DNA of 64,000 nt from Hymenobacter cavernae (GTDB lineage: Bacteria; Bacteroidota; Bacteroidia; Cytophagales; Hymenobacteraceae). Each line of letters begins with the position of its first letter. Positions within the stretch are counted from its first letter, which is position 1. This document shows positions 45,254 to 53,862 of the stretch, one piece after another. The stretch covers positions 251,357 to 315,356 of the forward strand of contig NZ_BMHT01000005.1 in the NCBI RefSeq assembly GCF_014641455.1. The letters are read 5' to 3'. The position numbers and the translations under genes were made by a program. The notes beneath the pieces are model-generated. The model had not been told where the DNA came from. It was given only the letters and a program-made list of their open reading frames with translations, and made no database searches.

Positions 45254-45982
45254 TTAATCCTCTGGGCAACGGATCTTGTAGAATGTGTAAGAGATGCTCA
45301 CGCCGTTGTAGAAGTACCAATCTTGGTCGTGGCGGTTAGCAATCAGCGGGCTTTGCTTGCTGATGTGGTCTAGGTTGTCAGTGAAGGCTTTGCGGGCACC
45401 TACTTCCAGACCTAGGTTCCAACGCGGCGACATGGCGTATTTGATACCAACACCGGCGGGTATGGCAATTCCTAATGAGCCACCGTTTTTGTTCAATGCA
45501 GTTGCCAGCGCGCCATTGTTGGTCTTTGTCTCTACACTGGCATAAAATCCGGCGATACCGATAAACACGTATGGCGTAAGGTGTATTTTATCGCGGCGGT
45601 TATGATAGTCGAAGAAATTATACTCTAGTGCCCCAGAGAGTTCCACCAGATTGCCCTTCATGTTAGCCTGCCGATAGGCGGGCAGCGGCGGGTTGGTCCC
45701 GCCCTCTCCTTTCACATTGCCGTCGTCTGCGCGCAGCAATCCACCCATTAGGGCGCCGCGCAAGGTAATAGGCGCCGAAATGTCTTTCCGGTAGAAGATA
45801 GTGAAAGCAGGACGGTTGTTCTTAAACTGGTAATTTGGTGATAACTCCCCTTTATAGGTAAGGCCACCCAAACCTAGCCCTAGCTCACTGGTATTTTGAG
45901 CAGATGCCGAAGAAGCAAAAAAAACACTCCCTGCTTGCACGAAGCAAGCAAGGAGTGCTGAACGGAGAACCGACTGAGTCAT
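45254..45982 (-). CDS. Outer-membrane beta-barrel protein, DUF6089-like (copy 2)
   Basis: A 242-aa exported protein with a signal peptide (cleaved near SASA-QNT) and alternating beta-strand pattern. The mature start ELGLGLGGLTYKGEL and the segments YVFIGIAGFYASVE and WNLGLEVGARKAFTDNLDHI match the conserved Bacteroidota barrel family found next to uppS and bamA. Its C-terminus ends in a predicted strand. It is similar in layout to the following gene on the minus strand, so the pair probably arose by tandem duplication. Exact role unknown. Confidence 0.8.
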   Translation of the reverse strand: MTQSVLRSALLACFVQAGSVFFASSASAQNTSELGLGLGGLTYKGELSPNYQFKNNRPAFTIFYRKDISAPITLRGALMGGLLRADDGNVKGEGGTNPPLPAYRQANMKGNLVELSGALEYNFFDYHNRRDKIHLTPYVFIGIAGFYASVETKTNNGALATALNKNGGSLGIAIPAGVGIKYAMSPRWNLGLEVGARKAFTDNLDHISKQSPLIANRHDQDWYFYNGVSISYTFYKIRCPED

Positions 45983-46024
45983 TATACTGGCTGTTGATGT
46001 AATGAGACAGCCAAGATAGGCTGC

Positions 46025-46936
46025 CTAGCGGAATTTTGGGCTCTTAACGCGTGGAGCCAGGATATAGTTAAGCGTTAAACCCGTAACGATATACCAATCC
46101 TTCTCATTGCCTTTGCCACGCTGAGAACCTTCCGCGTTGAAGCTCGGGAAAGGACCATCATCGTTGCGAACGTTGTAGTGACCAAAATATCTGGCAGCAG
46201 GAGTAGTTAGCTTAGTTTCGGCAATGTAGTTTTTGCTGACATCATCCAGATAGTCCGTGAAGGTTTTGCGCCAGCCTAGCTCCAGACCAATGTCGAAGCT
46301 CTTGTTCAGCTTGTAGCGTACGCCGCCGCCAAACGGAATAGAAACCTGAGTCTTGCTATATGATACACCTTCGGTTTGCAAAGGCTGCAAATCAATGTAG
46401 CTACCCTGCGTCAAGCCTTGCGTGTCCGATCCGGCATTGGCGCCGGTACCTACTAAGCCTTTAGGAGCGTGGTGGAATACAGCAATACCTGCAAACACGT
46501 AAGGCACGAAATCAGGGCGCTTGAGGTAGTTATTGCGGTTCTCAATTAGATCGAAGATACCTACCGCCGATAGCTCAAGGATGTCGTTGCGGAAGCTCAT
46601 GTTGCGGTGGTAGCGATACTTTGCATCCGGGTCATTCTGATCGGCTGCTTTGTAGTCGTCACCAGTGATCCGGCCATAGGCAAAAGAGGCACGAGCCGAA
46701 AGCCGGGGCGCAAAACGTCGGGTTACATTCACTCCTATATTAGGCCGGGAAGCAGCTACCCGAAAGCTGGCGAAGCTAGGCTTCGGCACGATGTCGCCGA
46801 AGTAGTTCATGGCGTTCAACGTAACGCCCACGGAATTGTACTGTTTCCGCTTAGTAAATTGCTGCGCATTAGCCTCGGTCGCGACCAGCGTAACTGCTAG
46901 AAGCAGACCTAATGTATGAGTGAAAATTTGCTTCAT
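46025..46936 (-). CDS. Outer-membrane beta-barrel protein, DUF6089-like (copy 1)
   Basis: A 303-aa exported barrel protein (signal peptide cleaved near EANA-QQF). GVTLNAMNYFGDIVP, RFAPRLSARASFAYGRITGD and FDIGLELGWRKTFTDYLDDV are the recognisable blocks, shared in position with the neighbouring copy (LGLEVGARKAFTDNLDHI). It lies between nadK and the second barrel gene. No catalytic residues are apparent; a structural or assembly role in the outer membrane is inferred from the conserved neighbourhood. Confidence 0.82.
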   Translation of the reverse strand: MKQIFTHTLGLLLAVTLVATEANAQQFTKRKQYNSVGVTLNAMNYFGDIVPKPSFASFRVAASRPNIGVNVTRRFAPRLSARASFAYGRITGDDYKAADQNDPDAKYRYHRNMSFRNDILELSAVGIFDLIENRNNYLKRPDFVPYVFAGIAVFHHAPKGLVGTGANAGSDTQGLTQGSYIDLQPLQTEGVSYSKTQVSIPFGGGVRYKLNKSFDIGLELGWRKTFTDYLDDVSKNYIAETKLTTPAARYFGHYNVRNDDGPFPSFNAEGSQRGKGNEKDWYIVTGLTLNYILAPRVKSPKFR

Positions 46937-47065
46937 ATAAGCGGATGTTGAGAAAAAGCGAAATTGAATTAATCAAAAAACTGTAACGTCACGGTTGTAG
47001 TCGATGACAAAAGTAGAAGTTGCTGAGAACTTTAAAAAACACTTGATTAAAAAATGTGTATGTTC

Positions 47066-47959
47066 TTAGAGGGGTATACCGGCCGGATTTCGACGATCTA
47101 ACCCCCAATTCAGCTTGCTACGCAACGTGCTTAAGAAATTAACATGATTCAGCTTCACCAACCGGGCTGTAAATGTTTCTCTACGGACAGCAATTTGCAC
47201 GCCAGCATCAACCGGCTCAGAACGGGAATCGAGCGACAGCAGGAAATTATTGCTACGCCCTTCTATCTCGAACGAAATAACGCTCCGGTCTGAAACGATC
47301 AGTGGACGAACATTCAAATTGTGCGGGCATACGGGGGCAATGATGAAATTGTTGGTTTGGGGCAGCATGACGGGCCCGCCACAACTCAACGAGTAGCCAG
47401 TGGAGCCGGTTGGCGTAGACACGATCAGACCGTCAGCCCAATACGAGTTCAGGTACTCGCCGTCGATGTACGTGTGTACAACGATCATTGACGATGTATC
47501 GCGCTTCAGAATTGAAAATTCGTTCAGGCCGAAGTTGATATCACCAAACACATCGGGGTCGGTATCTACCCGGATCAGGCTCCGCTCCTCAATAACGAAG
47601 TGGCCTTTGAAGAGGCTATCAATGGCTTGCGCCAGATGAGCCGGGGTGACGGTGGCCAGAAAACCTAGCCTCCCGGCGTTGATACCTAGGATAGGAATTT
47701 GCAGATTGCCTACGTACGTGACCGTGTCGAGCAGGGTACCATCGCCGCCGATGCTGAACACAAACTGTACGCCCCGTAACGAATCGCCACGGCGGAAGCT
47801 ACCGATACCTTCGGGTAGTCGCAGGCTATTATCGAGGTACGTACGAAAGGACTCTGCAATAAGCACTTCGGCTTGGCGCGCCACCAAGTCTTCGAGAAGG
47901 GCCTGCACAAAAGGCTGGGCAGCTTCGCTAAAAGGCTTGCCCAGAATAGCTATTTTCAT
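47066..47959 (-). CDS. nadK: NAD kinase
   Basis: A 297-aa enzyme that phosphorylates NAD+ to NADP+ in the cytoplasm, the only known route to NADP. It contains the nucleotide motif FSIGGDGTLLDTV (about residues 69-81, with the catalytic Asp) followed by ILGINAGRLGFLA (about 93-105) and a later STPTGSTGYSLSCGG (about 180-194). Length is normal. It sits in the conserved Bacteroidota order between the BamA-like gene and the DUF6089-like barrels. Confidence 0.95.
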   Translation of the reverse strand: MKIAILGKPFSEAAQPFVQALLEDLVARQAEVLIAESFRTYLDNSLRLPEGIGSFRRGDSLRGVQFVFSIGGDGTLLDTVTYVGNLQIPILGINAGRLGFLATVTPAHLAQAIDSLFKGHFVIEERSLIRVDTDPDVFGDINFGLNEFSILKRDTSSMIVVHTYIDGEYLNSYWADGLIVSTPTGSTGYSLSCGGPVMLPQTNNFIIAPVCPHNLNVRPLIVSDRSVISFEIEGRSNNFLLSLDSRSEPVDAGVQIAVRRETFTARLVKLNHVNFLSTLRSKLNWGLDRRNPAGIPL

Positions 47960-47993
47960 AGGAAAGACGACCCGCCAGCGCAGGAGTTAAAAG

Positions 47994-49466
47994 TCAGATA
48001 GGAAATTCGGAACGGAAGAAAAAACCACCTTGCCCGTGTTTGTTGCGGGTGTACTCAACGGTTAGAACCCGGTCGTAATACGTAACCAAATGCAAACCGA
48101 CGCCTACGGACGCTAAAAACTGGTTTGGCAGTTGGTTAGTAGGCCTAGGTGACAACGCGCTAACATAGCCAGCATCTGTAAAAAGATTGGCATACAACAC
48201 CAGTGGAATCGTATTTATCTTGGGGTTCTGGATGTTACCCAGCCGGATTCGACCAGCGTCAAACAGCCGATACGATATGCTCTGCTGCGCCAGCCCATAG
48301 TGTCGGCCGTCTATTACATACGGATCGTAGCCGCGCACAAGCGCCTCATAGCCGAACGCCCGATTGTCGGCATACGCGACGCGACGGCTAAAGCGTAATT
48401 GTGTTTGCAGGCCAAAGTCATAGTAAAACCGATGACCTAGGTCGAAGTACTGAGCATAACGTCCGCGCAGAGTGGTCATGGGGCTGCTGCCGGGCGTCAG
48501 GAACATTCGCTGAACGGCGGCAAACTGCACAAAGCGCCCGGTCAGCGGATAGGCGAAGGTGTTGCGCTGGTTGAGCGTAGTAGTCAGGCTAAACTCTAGA
48601 TACTCCCGGCGCGTGCGACCTAGGTAGTAATCCGGATTGCGCTGCTGAATTGAGTCGGAGATACGCTCGTGGTGATAGGAAATGTCGAAAGCCGACAGGT
48701 GCTGCACGGTACGGCGCCAGCGCAAACCAGCCGTTACATATTGGCGCTCAATGGGAAAGCTCTCTTCCTCCCGAAAGTTGACCAATCGGTCGCGTACTGT
48801 GGCATAGTCGAGGGCGTGGCTGCGGTAGTAGGAAGCGCCCGCGCCGAAGCCAATGCGTCGCCGCTTACCATAGCCTGGGGCTTCGTAAAACAGCTCATAT
48901 TTACGGTTGAAACCTAGCTGTAAGTTACCGATAATCTGCTCATTGCGGCCCCGAAAGTTGCGTCGAACCAGGTGCAGGCCATAATCCACGCGGCGCCAAT
49001 GATCGGGGCGGTCGAGCCAGGAGCGGAAGTTGCGGTCGGCGAGCGAAAAGATGGGTGTGGGAAAGGTGTACCACCGCTCCTGCACCCCAAACAGTACCGT
49101 AATTTCGCCGTTGCGGCATACTGCCTGCACCGCTACCGAGTGGAAAAGCTGAAGATTGAAGATCCGCTGGCGGTTTTGCTCCAGCCGGCGAGCTAGCTTC
49201 GGGGCGGCAATCGTATCTCCTTCTTTAAAGTCCAGCTCCGCACGCAAGGTGCTTTCCTTGGTTACTTCATTCCCGACAAACAGCACGGTAGCCACGCGCA
49301 ACACACTGTAGCCCGGGCACTGCGCCTGCATCAGGCTGTCCAAGGGTGCACGCCGGACTGAGTCGGGTGGCGCCAGCGGGGCAGCCGTAGCAACAGGATT
49401 CCACCCCAGCAGCAAAGCCAGCAGGAGTAAGAAGGTAACGTTCTGAATGTAGCGTTGTGGCTTAAT
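47994..49466 (-). CDS. BamA/TamA-like outer-membrane protein with a possible ATT start
   Basis: An Omp85-superfamily protein of about 490 aa. It has one clear POTRA domain (VATVLFVGNEVTKESTLRAE and onward) and a barrel ending in TVEYTRNKHGQGGFFFRSEF. The only standard start near the 5' end is a TTG at 49415, which leaves a truncated signal sequence without a basic N-region. Reading the same frame back to an ATT at 49466 gives KPQRYIQNVTFLLLLALLLG, a complete signal peptide, and the first upstream stop is farther away. I therefore propose ATT initiation; the TTG remains the conservative start. Likely role is insertion or export of a surface protein. Confidence 0.75.
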   Translation of the reverse strand: MKPQRYIQNVTFLLLLALLLGWNPVATAAPLAPPDSVRRAPLDSLMQAQCPGYSVLRVATVLFVGNEVTKESTLRAELDFKEGDTIAAPKLARRLEQNRQRIFNLQLFHSVAVQAVCRNGEITVLFGVQERWYTFPTPIFSLADRNFRSWLDRPDHWRRVDYGLHLVRRNFRGRNEQIIGNLQLGFNRKYELFYEAPGYGKRRRIGFGAGASYYRSHALDYATVRDRLVNFREEESFPIERQYVTAGLRWRRTVQHLSAFDISYHHERISDSIQQRNPDYYLGRTRREYLEFSLTTTLNQRNTFAYPLTGRFVQFAAVQRMFLTPGSSPMTTLRGRYAQYFDLGHRFYYDFGLQTQLRFSRRVAYADNRAFGYEALVRGYDPYVIDGRHYGLAQQSISYRLFDAGRIRLGNIQNPKINTIPLVLYANLFTDAGYVSALSPRPTNQLPNQFLASVGVGLHLVTYYDRVLTVEYTRNKHGQGGFFFRSEFPI

Positions 49467-49542
49467 AACGATAAAGGCTGCTGAGCTTAGGTTTGAGCAA
49501 GAAGCTTGCCTTTACGCTTGCCTGTTAGCTCCTCAACAGCTG

Positions 49543-50211
49543 TTAAAGGCTCAGGTATTTCAGCAGGGCGTCGAACCTAGCTTGCTCATCTTCGCCTACT
49601 TCGCTGGCCCCATTAAATTGAGCCGTGATGACATAGCCAAACCGCTCCAGCGTAGCGATAATGCGCGTGAGGTTAGGCGTATTGAGCTTGAGCGTCAGGC
49701 GAATCTTATAAGGGTCCTGCTCATCCTTGGCTACGTGCGCGCTCAGGATTTTGGCGTTGTTTTCCTCAACGTAGCGGCTGATCTGGGTGAGCGAGTAGTC
49801 GCGCTCATCCATGGAAAGCACCAGAATGCCGCCCTGTCCTACCCCAATGGGCATTTGCCCGAAAGCCGCTACAGTGTCGCCGATAGATACGACGCCAACG
49901 TACTCGCGCTCATCGTTGAGCACTGGCACCAGCTGCACTTTGTTCTGAATAGCCAGTTCCATCACGCTGTAGAAGTGCTGGTTATACTGCACATGCAGGT
50001 CAGCATACCCGATCGGAACGGTTGCCAGCAGCTCATCCGGATTAGGATGATCCAGCAGGTCGGCTTCGGTGAGGAGGCCACGGTACTCACGGTTGTTCAG
50101 CACTGGCAGCTGACCGATGTGGAATTCCTCCAGCCATCGGGTCGCTTTGCCGACTGAATCCGACACTTTCAGCGGCGGAATCATGTGATTGAGCAGGTCT
50201 TCGGCAATCAT
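49543..50211 (-). CDS. CBS-domain protein with C-terminal ACT-like domain
   Basis: A cytoplasmic protein of about 222 aa with a CBS pair (LPVLNNREYRGLLTEADLLD, then LVPVLNDEREYVGVVSIGDT), usually an adenosine-nucleotide sensor. It is followed by a domain (about residues 140-222) resembling ACT: DYSLTQISRYVEENNAKILS and LTRIIATLERFGYVITAQF. The ATG at 50211 is preferred to an upstream TTG because it starts directly at the first CBS motif (MIAEDLLNHMIPPLKV). Proteins of this architecture sit beside nadK and pdxJ in many Bacteroidota. Ligand unknown. Confidence 0.85.
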   Translation of the reverse strand: MIAEDLLNHMIPPLKVSDSVGKATRWLEEFHIGQLPVLNNREYRGLLTEADLLDHPNPDELLATVPIGYADLHVQYNQHFYSVMELAIQNKVQLVPVLNDEREYVGVVSIGDTVAAFGQMPIGVGQGGILVLSMDERDYSLTQISRYVEENNAKILSAHVAKDEQDPYKIRLTLKLNTPNLTRIIATLERFGYVITAQFNGASEVGEDEQARFDALLKYLSL

Positions 50212-50324
50212 GCAGTATATCGGCGAGAAAACGGAGAGCGTAGCCAAACCGTGCTACGCGCAGAATTGATAAGTAAGCAATAAAGCAGACGCTTTGCTTA
50301 TTAGCAAACAGAGTCGCTGATTGT

Positions 50325-51107
50325 TTACCGGCTTGCTACCATCTGTGTTGCCGTACGCCGCAAAAACTTATCCAGTAATGCGTTAAACTCGTGCGGGCGC
50401 TCCATCATAGGCGCGTGGCCGCAGTGGTCGAGAAAGTGCAGCTCCGAATTGGCAATTAGGCGGTTGAACTCGTGCGCTACCACGGGCGGCGTAATGGTAT
50501 CGTTCAGGCCCCACACCAGCAGCGTGGGGGCGGCGATTCGACCTAGGTCTTTGCTGAGATTATGCCGCTGCGCCGAACGCGCAATACTAATGATGCGCAG
50601 GCACTTAGAGTTGGAATTGGTGACGCTGAACACTTCATCTACCAACTCTTTGGTAGCCACATTCGGGTCGTAGAACGTGTAGCCTACCCGCTCCTGCACA
50701 AAGGTGTAGTTGCCGCGCTTCGGAAACGAGCCGCCCATCGAATCTTCAAATAGGCCGCTGCTGCCGGTGAGTACCAGTCGGCGCACGTGCCCCGGATTAC
50801 GCAGGGTATACTCCAGCGCTACGTGGCCGCCCAGGGAGTTGCCGAGTACGGTAAGTGGCTCATTCAAACCTAGCTCTTTGACGAAACCCGTCACAAACGC
50901 CACCAGCCCCGGCACGCTCGCTTTGGTGAGCGGCATCTCGTAGATAGGCAGCAGCGGAATCACGACGCGGTACGCCGGTTTGAACGTTGCAATAACTTCT
51001 TCCCAGTTGCTGAGGGCGCCAAACAGGCCATGCAAAAGCAAAAGCACCTCGCCCTGGCCTTCGTCTATGTACTGAAACTCACCGCGTTCTTTAACCTGAA
51101 ATTCCAT
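50325..51107 (-). CDS. Alpha/beta hydrolase
   Basis: A protein of about 260 aa with the alpha/beta-hydrolase fold. It has the oxyanion segment LLLHGLFGALSNW (about residues 20-32), the nucleophile elbow GNSLGG (about 92-97), an Asp in VWGLNDTITPP and the catalytic His in DHCGHAPMMERP. Substrate cannot be predicted from sequence. I choose the ATG at 51107, 17 nt inside the end of the pabA/trpG gene, over a TTG at 51158. The overlap indicates a coupled operon. Confidence 0.87.
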   Translation of the reverse strand: MEFQVKERGEFQYIDEGQGEVLLLLHGLFGALSNWEEVIATFKPAYRVVIPLLPIYEMPLTKASVPGLVAFVTGFVKELGLNEPLTVLGNSLGGHVALEYTLRNPGHVRRLVLTGSSGLFEDSMGGSFPKRGNYTFVQERVGYTFYDPNVATKELVDEVFSVTNSNSKCLRIISIARSAQRHNLSKDLGRIAAPTLLVWGLNDTITPPVVAHEFNRLIANSELHFLDHCGHAPMMERPHEFNALLDKFLRRTATQMVASR

Positions 51108-51729
51108 AATATGAGTGGGCCCTAGGTCCGGTTGATGCCAGCCCGGCGGCCTTTGCAATGATACAATACTTGACCCAATTGCGGAGCAAAGCTAGCCCTT
51201 GCGTGGTGAGCAGCGCTTCGGGGTGAAACTGCACACCGTAAAGTGGCAACGTACGATGCCGGAAGGCCATCAGTTCGCGGTGCTCGTCGGCGGTATAGGC
51301 CAGCGGTAGCAGCACCGAGGGAAGCTCCTCAACGACAAGCGAATGGTAGCGCGTAACGGTTAGCTGCGGCGGCAAATCCGTGAACAATGGGTTATCTGTC
51401 GCGCAGTCTATCTGCGATACTTTGCCGTGCATCGGCCGAGCGGCGCGCTTTATCTGACCGCCGAAAAACTGCCCCAGCGCCTGATGGCCCAGACAGACAC
51501 CTAGCATCGGCAACTCGCGGTGGTAACGCTCGATAACCCGCATCAGATTGCCGGCGCTGCTTGGTGTGCCCGGCCCCGGCGACAGAACGATTCCGTCGAA
51601 CTGCTGGCGCTCCAGCGCGGCCAACGGCACATCATTGCGGCAGACGTGGGCCGTCACGCCTACTTGCCGCAGGTAATCGAGCAGGTTGTACGTGAAGGAA
51701 TCGAAATTATCCAGCAGGAGAATATGCAC
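51091..51729 (-). CDS. Glutamine amidotransferase, anthranilate/aminodeoxychorismate synthase component II
   Basis: A 212-aa class I amidotransferase that supplies ammonia to a TrpE or PabB partner. It begins with ILLLDNFDSFTYNL. GVCLGHQALGQFFGG carries the catalytic Cys (near residue 80), and VQFHPEALLT the His-Glu pair. No trpE or pabB is in the window, so TrpG versus PabA cannot be decided and no symbol is assigned. Its 3' end overlaps the hydrolase start by 17 nt, and cvpA lies 68 nt upstream. Confidence 0.9.
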   Translation of the reverse strand: MHILLLDNFDSFTYNLLDYLRQVGVTAHVCRNDVPLAALERQQFDGIVLSPGPGTPSSAGNLMRVIERYHRELPMLGVCLGHQALGQFFGGQIKRAARPMHGKVSQIDCATDNPLFTDLPPQLTVTRYHSLVVEELPSVLLPLAYTADEHRELMAFRHRTLPLYGVQFHPEALLTTQGLALLRNWVKYCIIAKAAGLASTGPRAHSYYGISG

Positions 51730-51797
51730 GATAGACTAACTGAGTAGCGGCGCTGGATGTTCAACGATCTTGCGCAGCCTTCATTGCGCAGCACTTC

Positions 51798-52319
51798 TTA
51801 GAACACGGCCCGCAGCTGCGTTAGGAGCTTGCCGGCGAAGGGCAGCACGAGGGCTACGAGTTGCAGCGCCACAGGAGTGGCCTTCTTCACTAAGGGTAAG
51901 ACCTGCGAATCGGCAACTACATTCGGGGAAATCAGCTGGATATCCGCCAGCCCGATGCCATACAGAAACAAGCTCAGGCCCAGCAGCCACTTGACGGCAC
52001 CTAGGGCACCGCCCAACAGGTTGTCGAGGATACCTAACGGGGTTAGATGCACGGCCGTTTTGATGACTCCGCCCAGCAGATGCACGCCCCAGCCGATGAG
52101 CACAAACACCAGCAGAAACGAGAAGAAAGACAACATCCCGAACGCTTCCCCGATATAATGCCGCACGAACGGCACCGCATCACTAAGCAAAGCCAAGCCG
52201 CCGACTACGCTCAGCACGAAGGCCAGCAGCGAAGCCAACTCTATAACGAGGCCGCGCCGAAAGCCCTTCACCGCTCCAACGGCTAATAGCAGCAGCAACA
52301 GAATATCGAGGCCAGACAT
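51798..52319 (-). CDS. cvpA: CvpA-family membrane protein
   Basis: A 173-aa inner-membrane protein with four predicted helices (starts MSGLDILLLLLLAVGAVKGF, then VIELASLLAFVLSVVGGLAL). The conserved GFRRGL loop after helix 1 marks the family. CvpA was found through colicin V production in E. coli and contributes to envelope homeostasis; its biochemical activity is not established. It follows yqeY on the same strand after an imperfect inverted repeat. Confidence 0.85.
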   Translation of the reverse strand: MSGLDILLLLLLAVGAVKGFRRGLVIELASLLAFVLSVVGGLALLSDAVPFVRHYIGEAFGMLSFFSFLLVFVLIGWGVHLLGGVIKTAVHLTPLGILDNLLGGALGAVKWLLGLSLFLYGIGLADIQLISPNVVADSQVLPLVKKATPVALQLVALVLPFAGKLLTQLRAVF

Positions 52320-52330
52320 AGCGGTGAAAT

Positions 52331-52410
52331 GGTGAGGTGGCGAAATGGTGAGTTTAATGTTCTTTAAGCAATTTAGCTACAGCACCATCTCACTAGTTCA
52401 CCACCTCACC
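52331..52410. repeat. Imperfect inverted repeat between yqeY and cvpA
   Basis: GGTGAGGTGG at 52331-52340 pairs exactly with CCACCTCACC at 52401-52410. An inner partial match involves the TGGTGAG motif near 52346-52352. The TGGTGA motif repeats three times in 30 nt (near 52323, 52330 and 52346), so the left side is also a short direct repeat. It begins 3 nt beyond the yqeY stop on the minus strand and could act as its terminator. Confidence 0.55.
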
Positions 52411-52412
52411 TT

Positions 52413-52877
52413 TTACGCGTTTGTGTTGTTGAGCAGGCTGTTTACTACTTGTGAAATCATGCGGCCATCGGCTTGGCCTGAAAGCTCGCGGGCAGCTACG
52501 CCCATCACCTTACCTAGGTCGGAAGGGCCAGTGGCGCCAACGCGCTGGATGATGCCGACGAGCTTTTCTACCAGATCCGCTTCGGAAAGCTGCTTGGGCA
52601 GATACTCTTCAATGACGGCTAGCTCGGCCAACTCTATTTCTTCGAGGTCGGAGCGGAACTGCTTCTGGTAGGTTTCGGCGGCTTCGCGGCGCTGCTTGGC
52701 GGCTTTGGTCAGGAGCTTGATTTCGGCGTCGGGTGTGAGGGCCGCGCCGTGGGCACCTTCGGCAGTTTCGGCCAGCAGAATCTGCGACTTGATGCTGCGC
52801 AAGGCTTGCAGCCGCACTTTGTCTTTGGCCAGCATTGCCTTTTTGATGTCTGCGTCGATGGTTTCTTTCAGAGCCAT
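52413..52877 (-). CDS. yqeY: GatB/YqeY domain protein
   Basis: A 154-aa protein of the YqeY family, related to the tail domain of the amidotransferase subunit GatB. Signature blocks are MLAKDKVRLQALRSIKSQIL (about residues 15-34), LTKAAKQRREAAETY, EEYLPKQLSE, and the C-terminal ATGPSDLGKVMGVAARELSGQADGR region with Gly-rich turns. Biochemical role is not established; tRNA-related functions are suspected from the domain. It heads the minus-strand block; pdxJ diverges from it. Confidence 0.9.
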   Translation of the reverse strand: MALKETIDADIKKAMLAKDKVRLQALRSIKSQILLAETAEGAHGAALTPDAEIKLLTKAAKQRREAAETYQKQFRSDLEEIELAELAVIEEYLPKQLSEADLVEKLVGIIQRVGATGPSDLGKVMGVAARELSGQADGRMISQVVNSLLNNTNA

Positions 52878-53003
52878 GGGAGGGAGTGGTTTAGTCGGGA
52901 ACCGCTGCGGGAAATGATTTCAAATTCCGGCGGTTTCGCGAGGCCGTGTACTTTTGAAGCGTACTAGCCGTATGAGAGAACTAGATTCAGGCGTTAAAAT
53001 CCG

Positions 53004-53726
53004 ATGACAAAGCTAAGCGTAAACATAAATAAAATAGCCACCCTGCGGAATGCCCGCGGGCACAACCGCCCCGACTTGCTACAGGCCGCCCAGGACTGCG
53101 AGCGGTTCGGCGCGGAAGGCATCACCGTTCACCCCCGCCCCGATGAGCGCCACGTCCGCTACCAGGATGTGCGCGATTTGAAGAACATCGTGACGACGGA
53201 ACTGAACGTGGAAGGCAACCCCACGCCCGACTTTCTGGAGCTGGTGCGCCAGGTGCGCCCCGAACAAGTGACGCTCGTACCCGACGCGCCGGACGCCATT
53301 ACCTCCAACGCGGGCTGGGATACGATAAAAAATCAGGTGTACCTCCTAGGTATCGTCACGGAGCTGAAGGCGCTGGGCTGCCGCGTATCTATCTTCCTCG
53401 ACCCCGATCTGGCGATGGTGAAAGCCGCCGTCGGAACCGGTGCCGACCGCATCGAATTGTACACGGAAGCCTATGCGCAGCAGTACAAAACTGACCCAGC
53501 AGCGGCGCTTGCTCCTTATAAAGCAGCCGCTGAGCTGGCTCAGCAGCTAGGCCTAGGTCTGAACGCCGGCCACGACCTCGATCTGGAAAACCTAGCCTAC
53601 CTGCACCAGAACTTACCCGGCCTGGAGGAAGTTAGTATTGGTCATGCCCTGATCTGCGACGCTCTGTACCTAGGTTTGGAAAACACTATTCAACTGTACA
53701 GAAGACAACTTACATCTACCATTTAA
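53004..53726 (+). CDS. pdxJ: Pyridoxine 5'-phosphate synthase
   Basis: A 240-aa TIM-barrel enzyme that condenses 1-deoxyxylulose 5-phosphate and aminoacetone phosphate to pyridoxine 5'-phosphate, the last ring-forming step of DXP-dependent vitamin B6 synthesis. It starts [17 protein letters not shown]; in the [13 protein letters not shown] block (about residues 39-51) the residues H, R, D and H/R form the phosphate and substrate site. [15 protein letters not shown] is near residue 183. Typical length. Its stop codon TAA lies inside the left arm of an inverted repeat that continues to the mnmH start. Confidence 0.95.
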   Translation: MTKLSVNINKIATLRNARGHNRPDLLQAAQDCERFGAEGITVHPRPDERHVRYQDVRDLKNIVTTELNVEGNPTPDFLELVRQVRPEQVTLVPDAPDAITSNAGWDTIKNQVYLLGIVTELKALGCRVSIFLDPDLAMVKAAVGTGADRIELYTEAYAQQYKTDPAAALAPYKAAAELAQQLGLGLNAGHDLDLENLAYLHQNLPGLEEVSIGHALICDALYLGLENTIQLYRRQLTSTI

Positions 53727-53848
53727 CATTTACCAATTAACATTTAACAACCTAGGTGCGAACTACTCCAGGATAACTCGTATCAGGTGAATGATAACTA
53801 CCAGATGCTACTTGGCAAATGGCAGATGTTAATTGGTAAATGTTAAAT
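53721..53848. repeat. Inverted repeat with 23-bp arms between pdxJ and mnmH
   Basis: Arms 53721-53743 and 53826-53848 are exact reverse complements. The left arm contains the direct repeats ATTTAACATTTACCA and ATTAACATTTAAC. The 82-nt interior holds a further imperfect stem (TTACCTGG-type and CAAATGGCAGATG-like strings). The pdxJ stop codon lies within the left arm and mnmH begins 14 nt after the right arm. It may be an attenuator, terminator or dispersed palindrome. Confidence 0.7.
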
Positions 53849-53862
53849 GATAACTGAAACTC

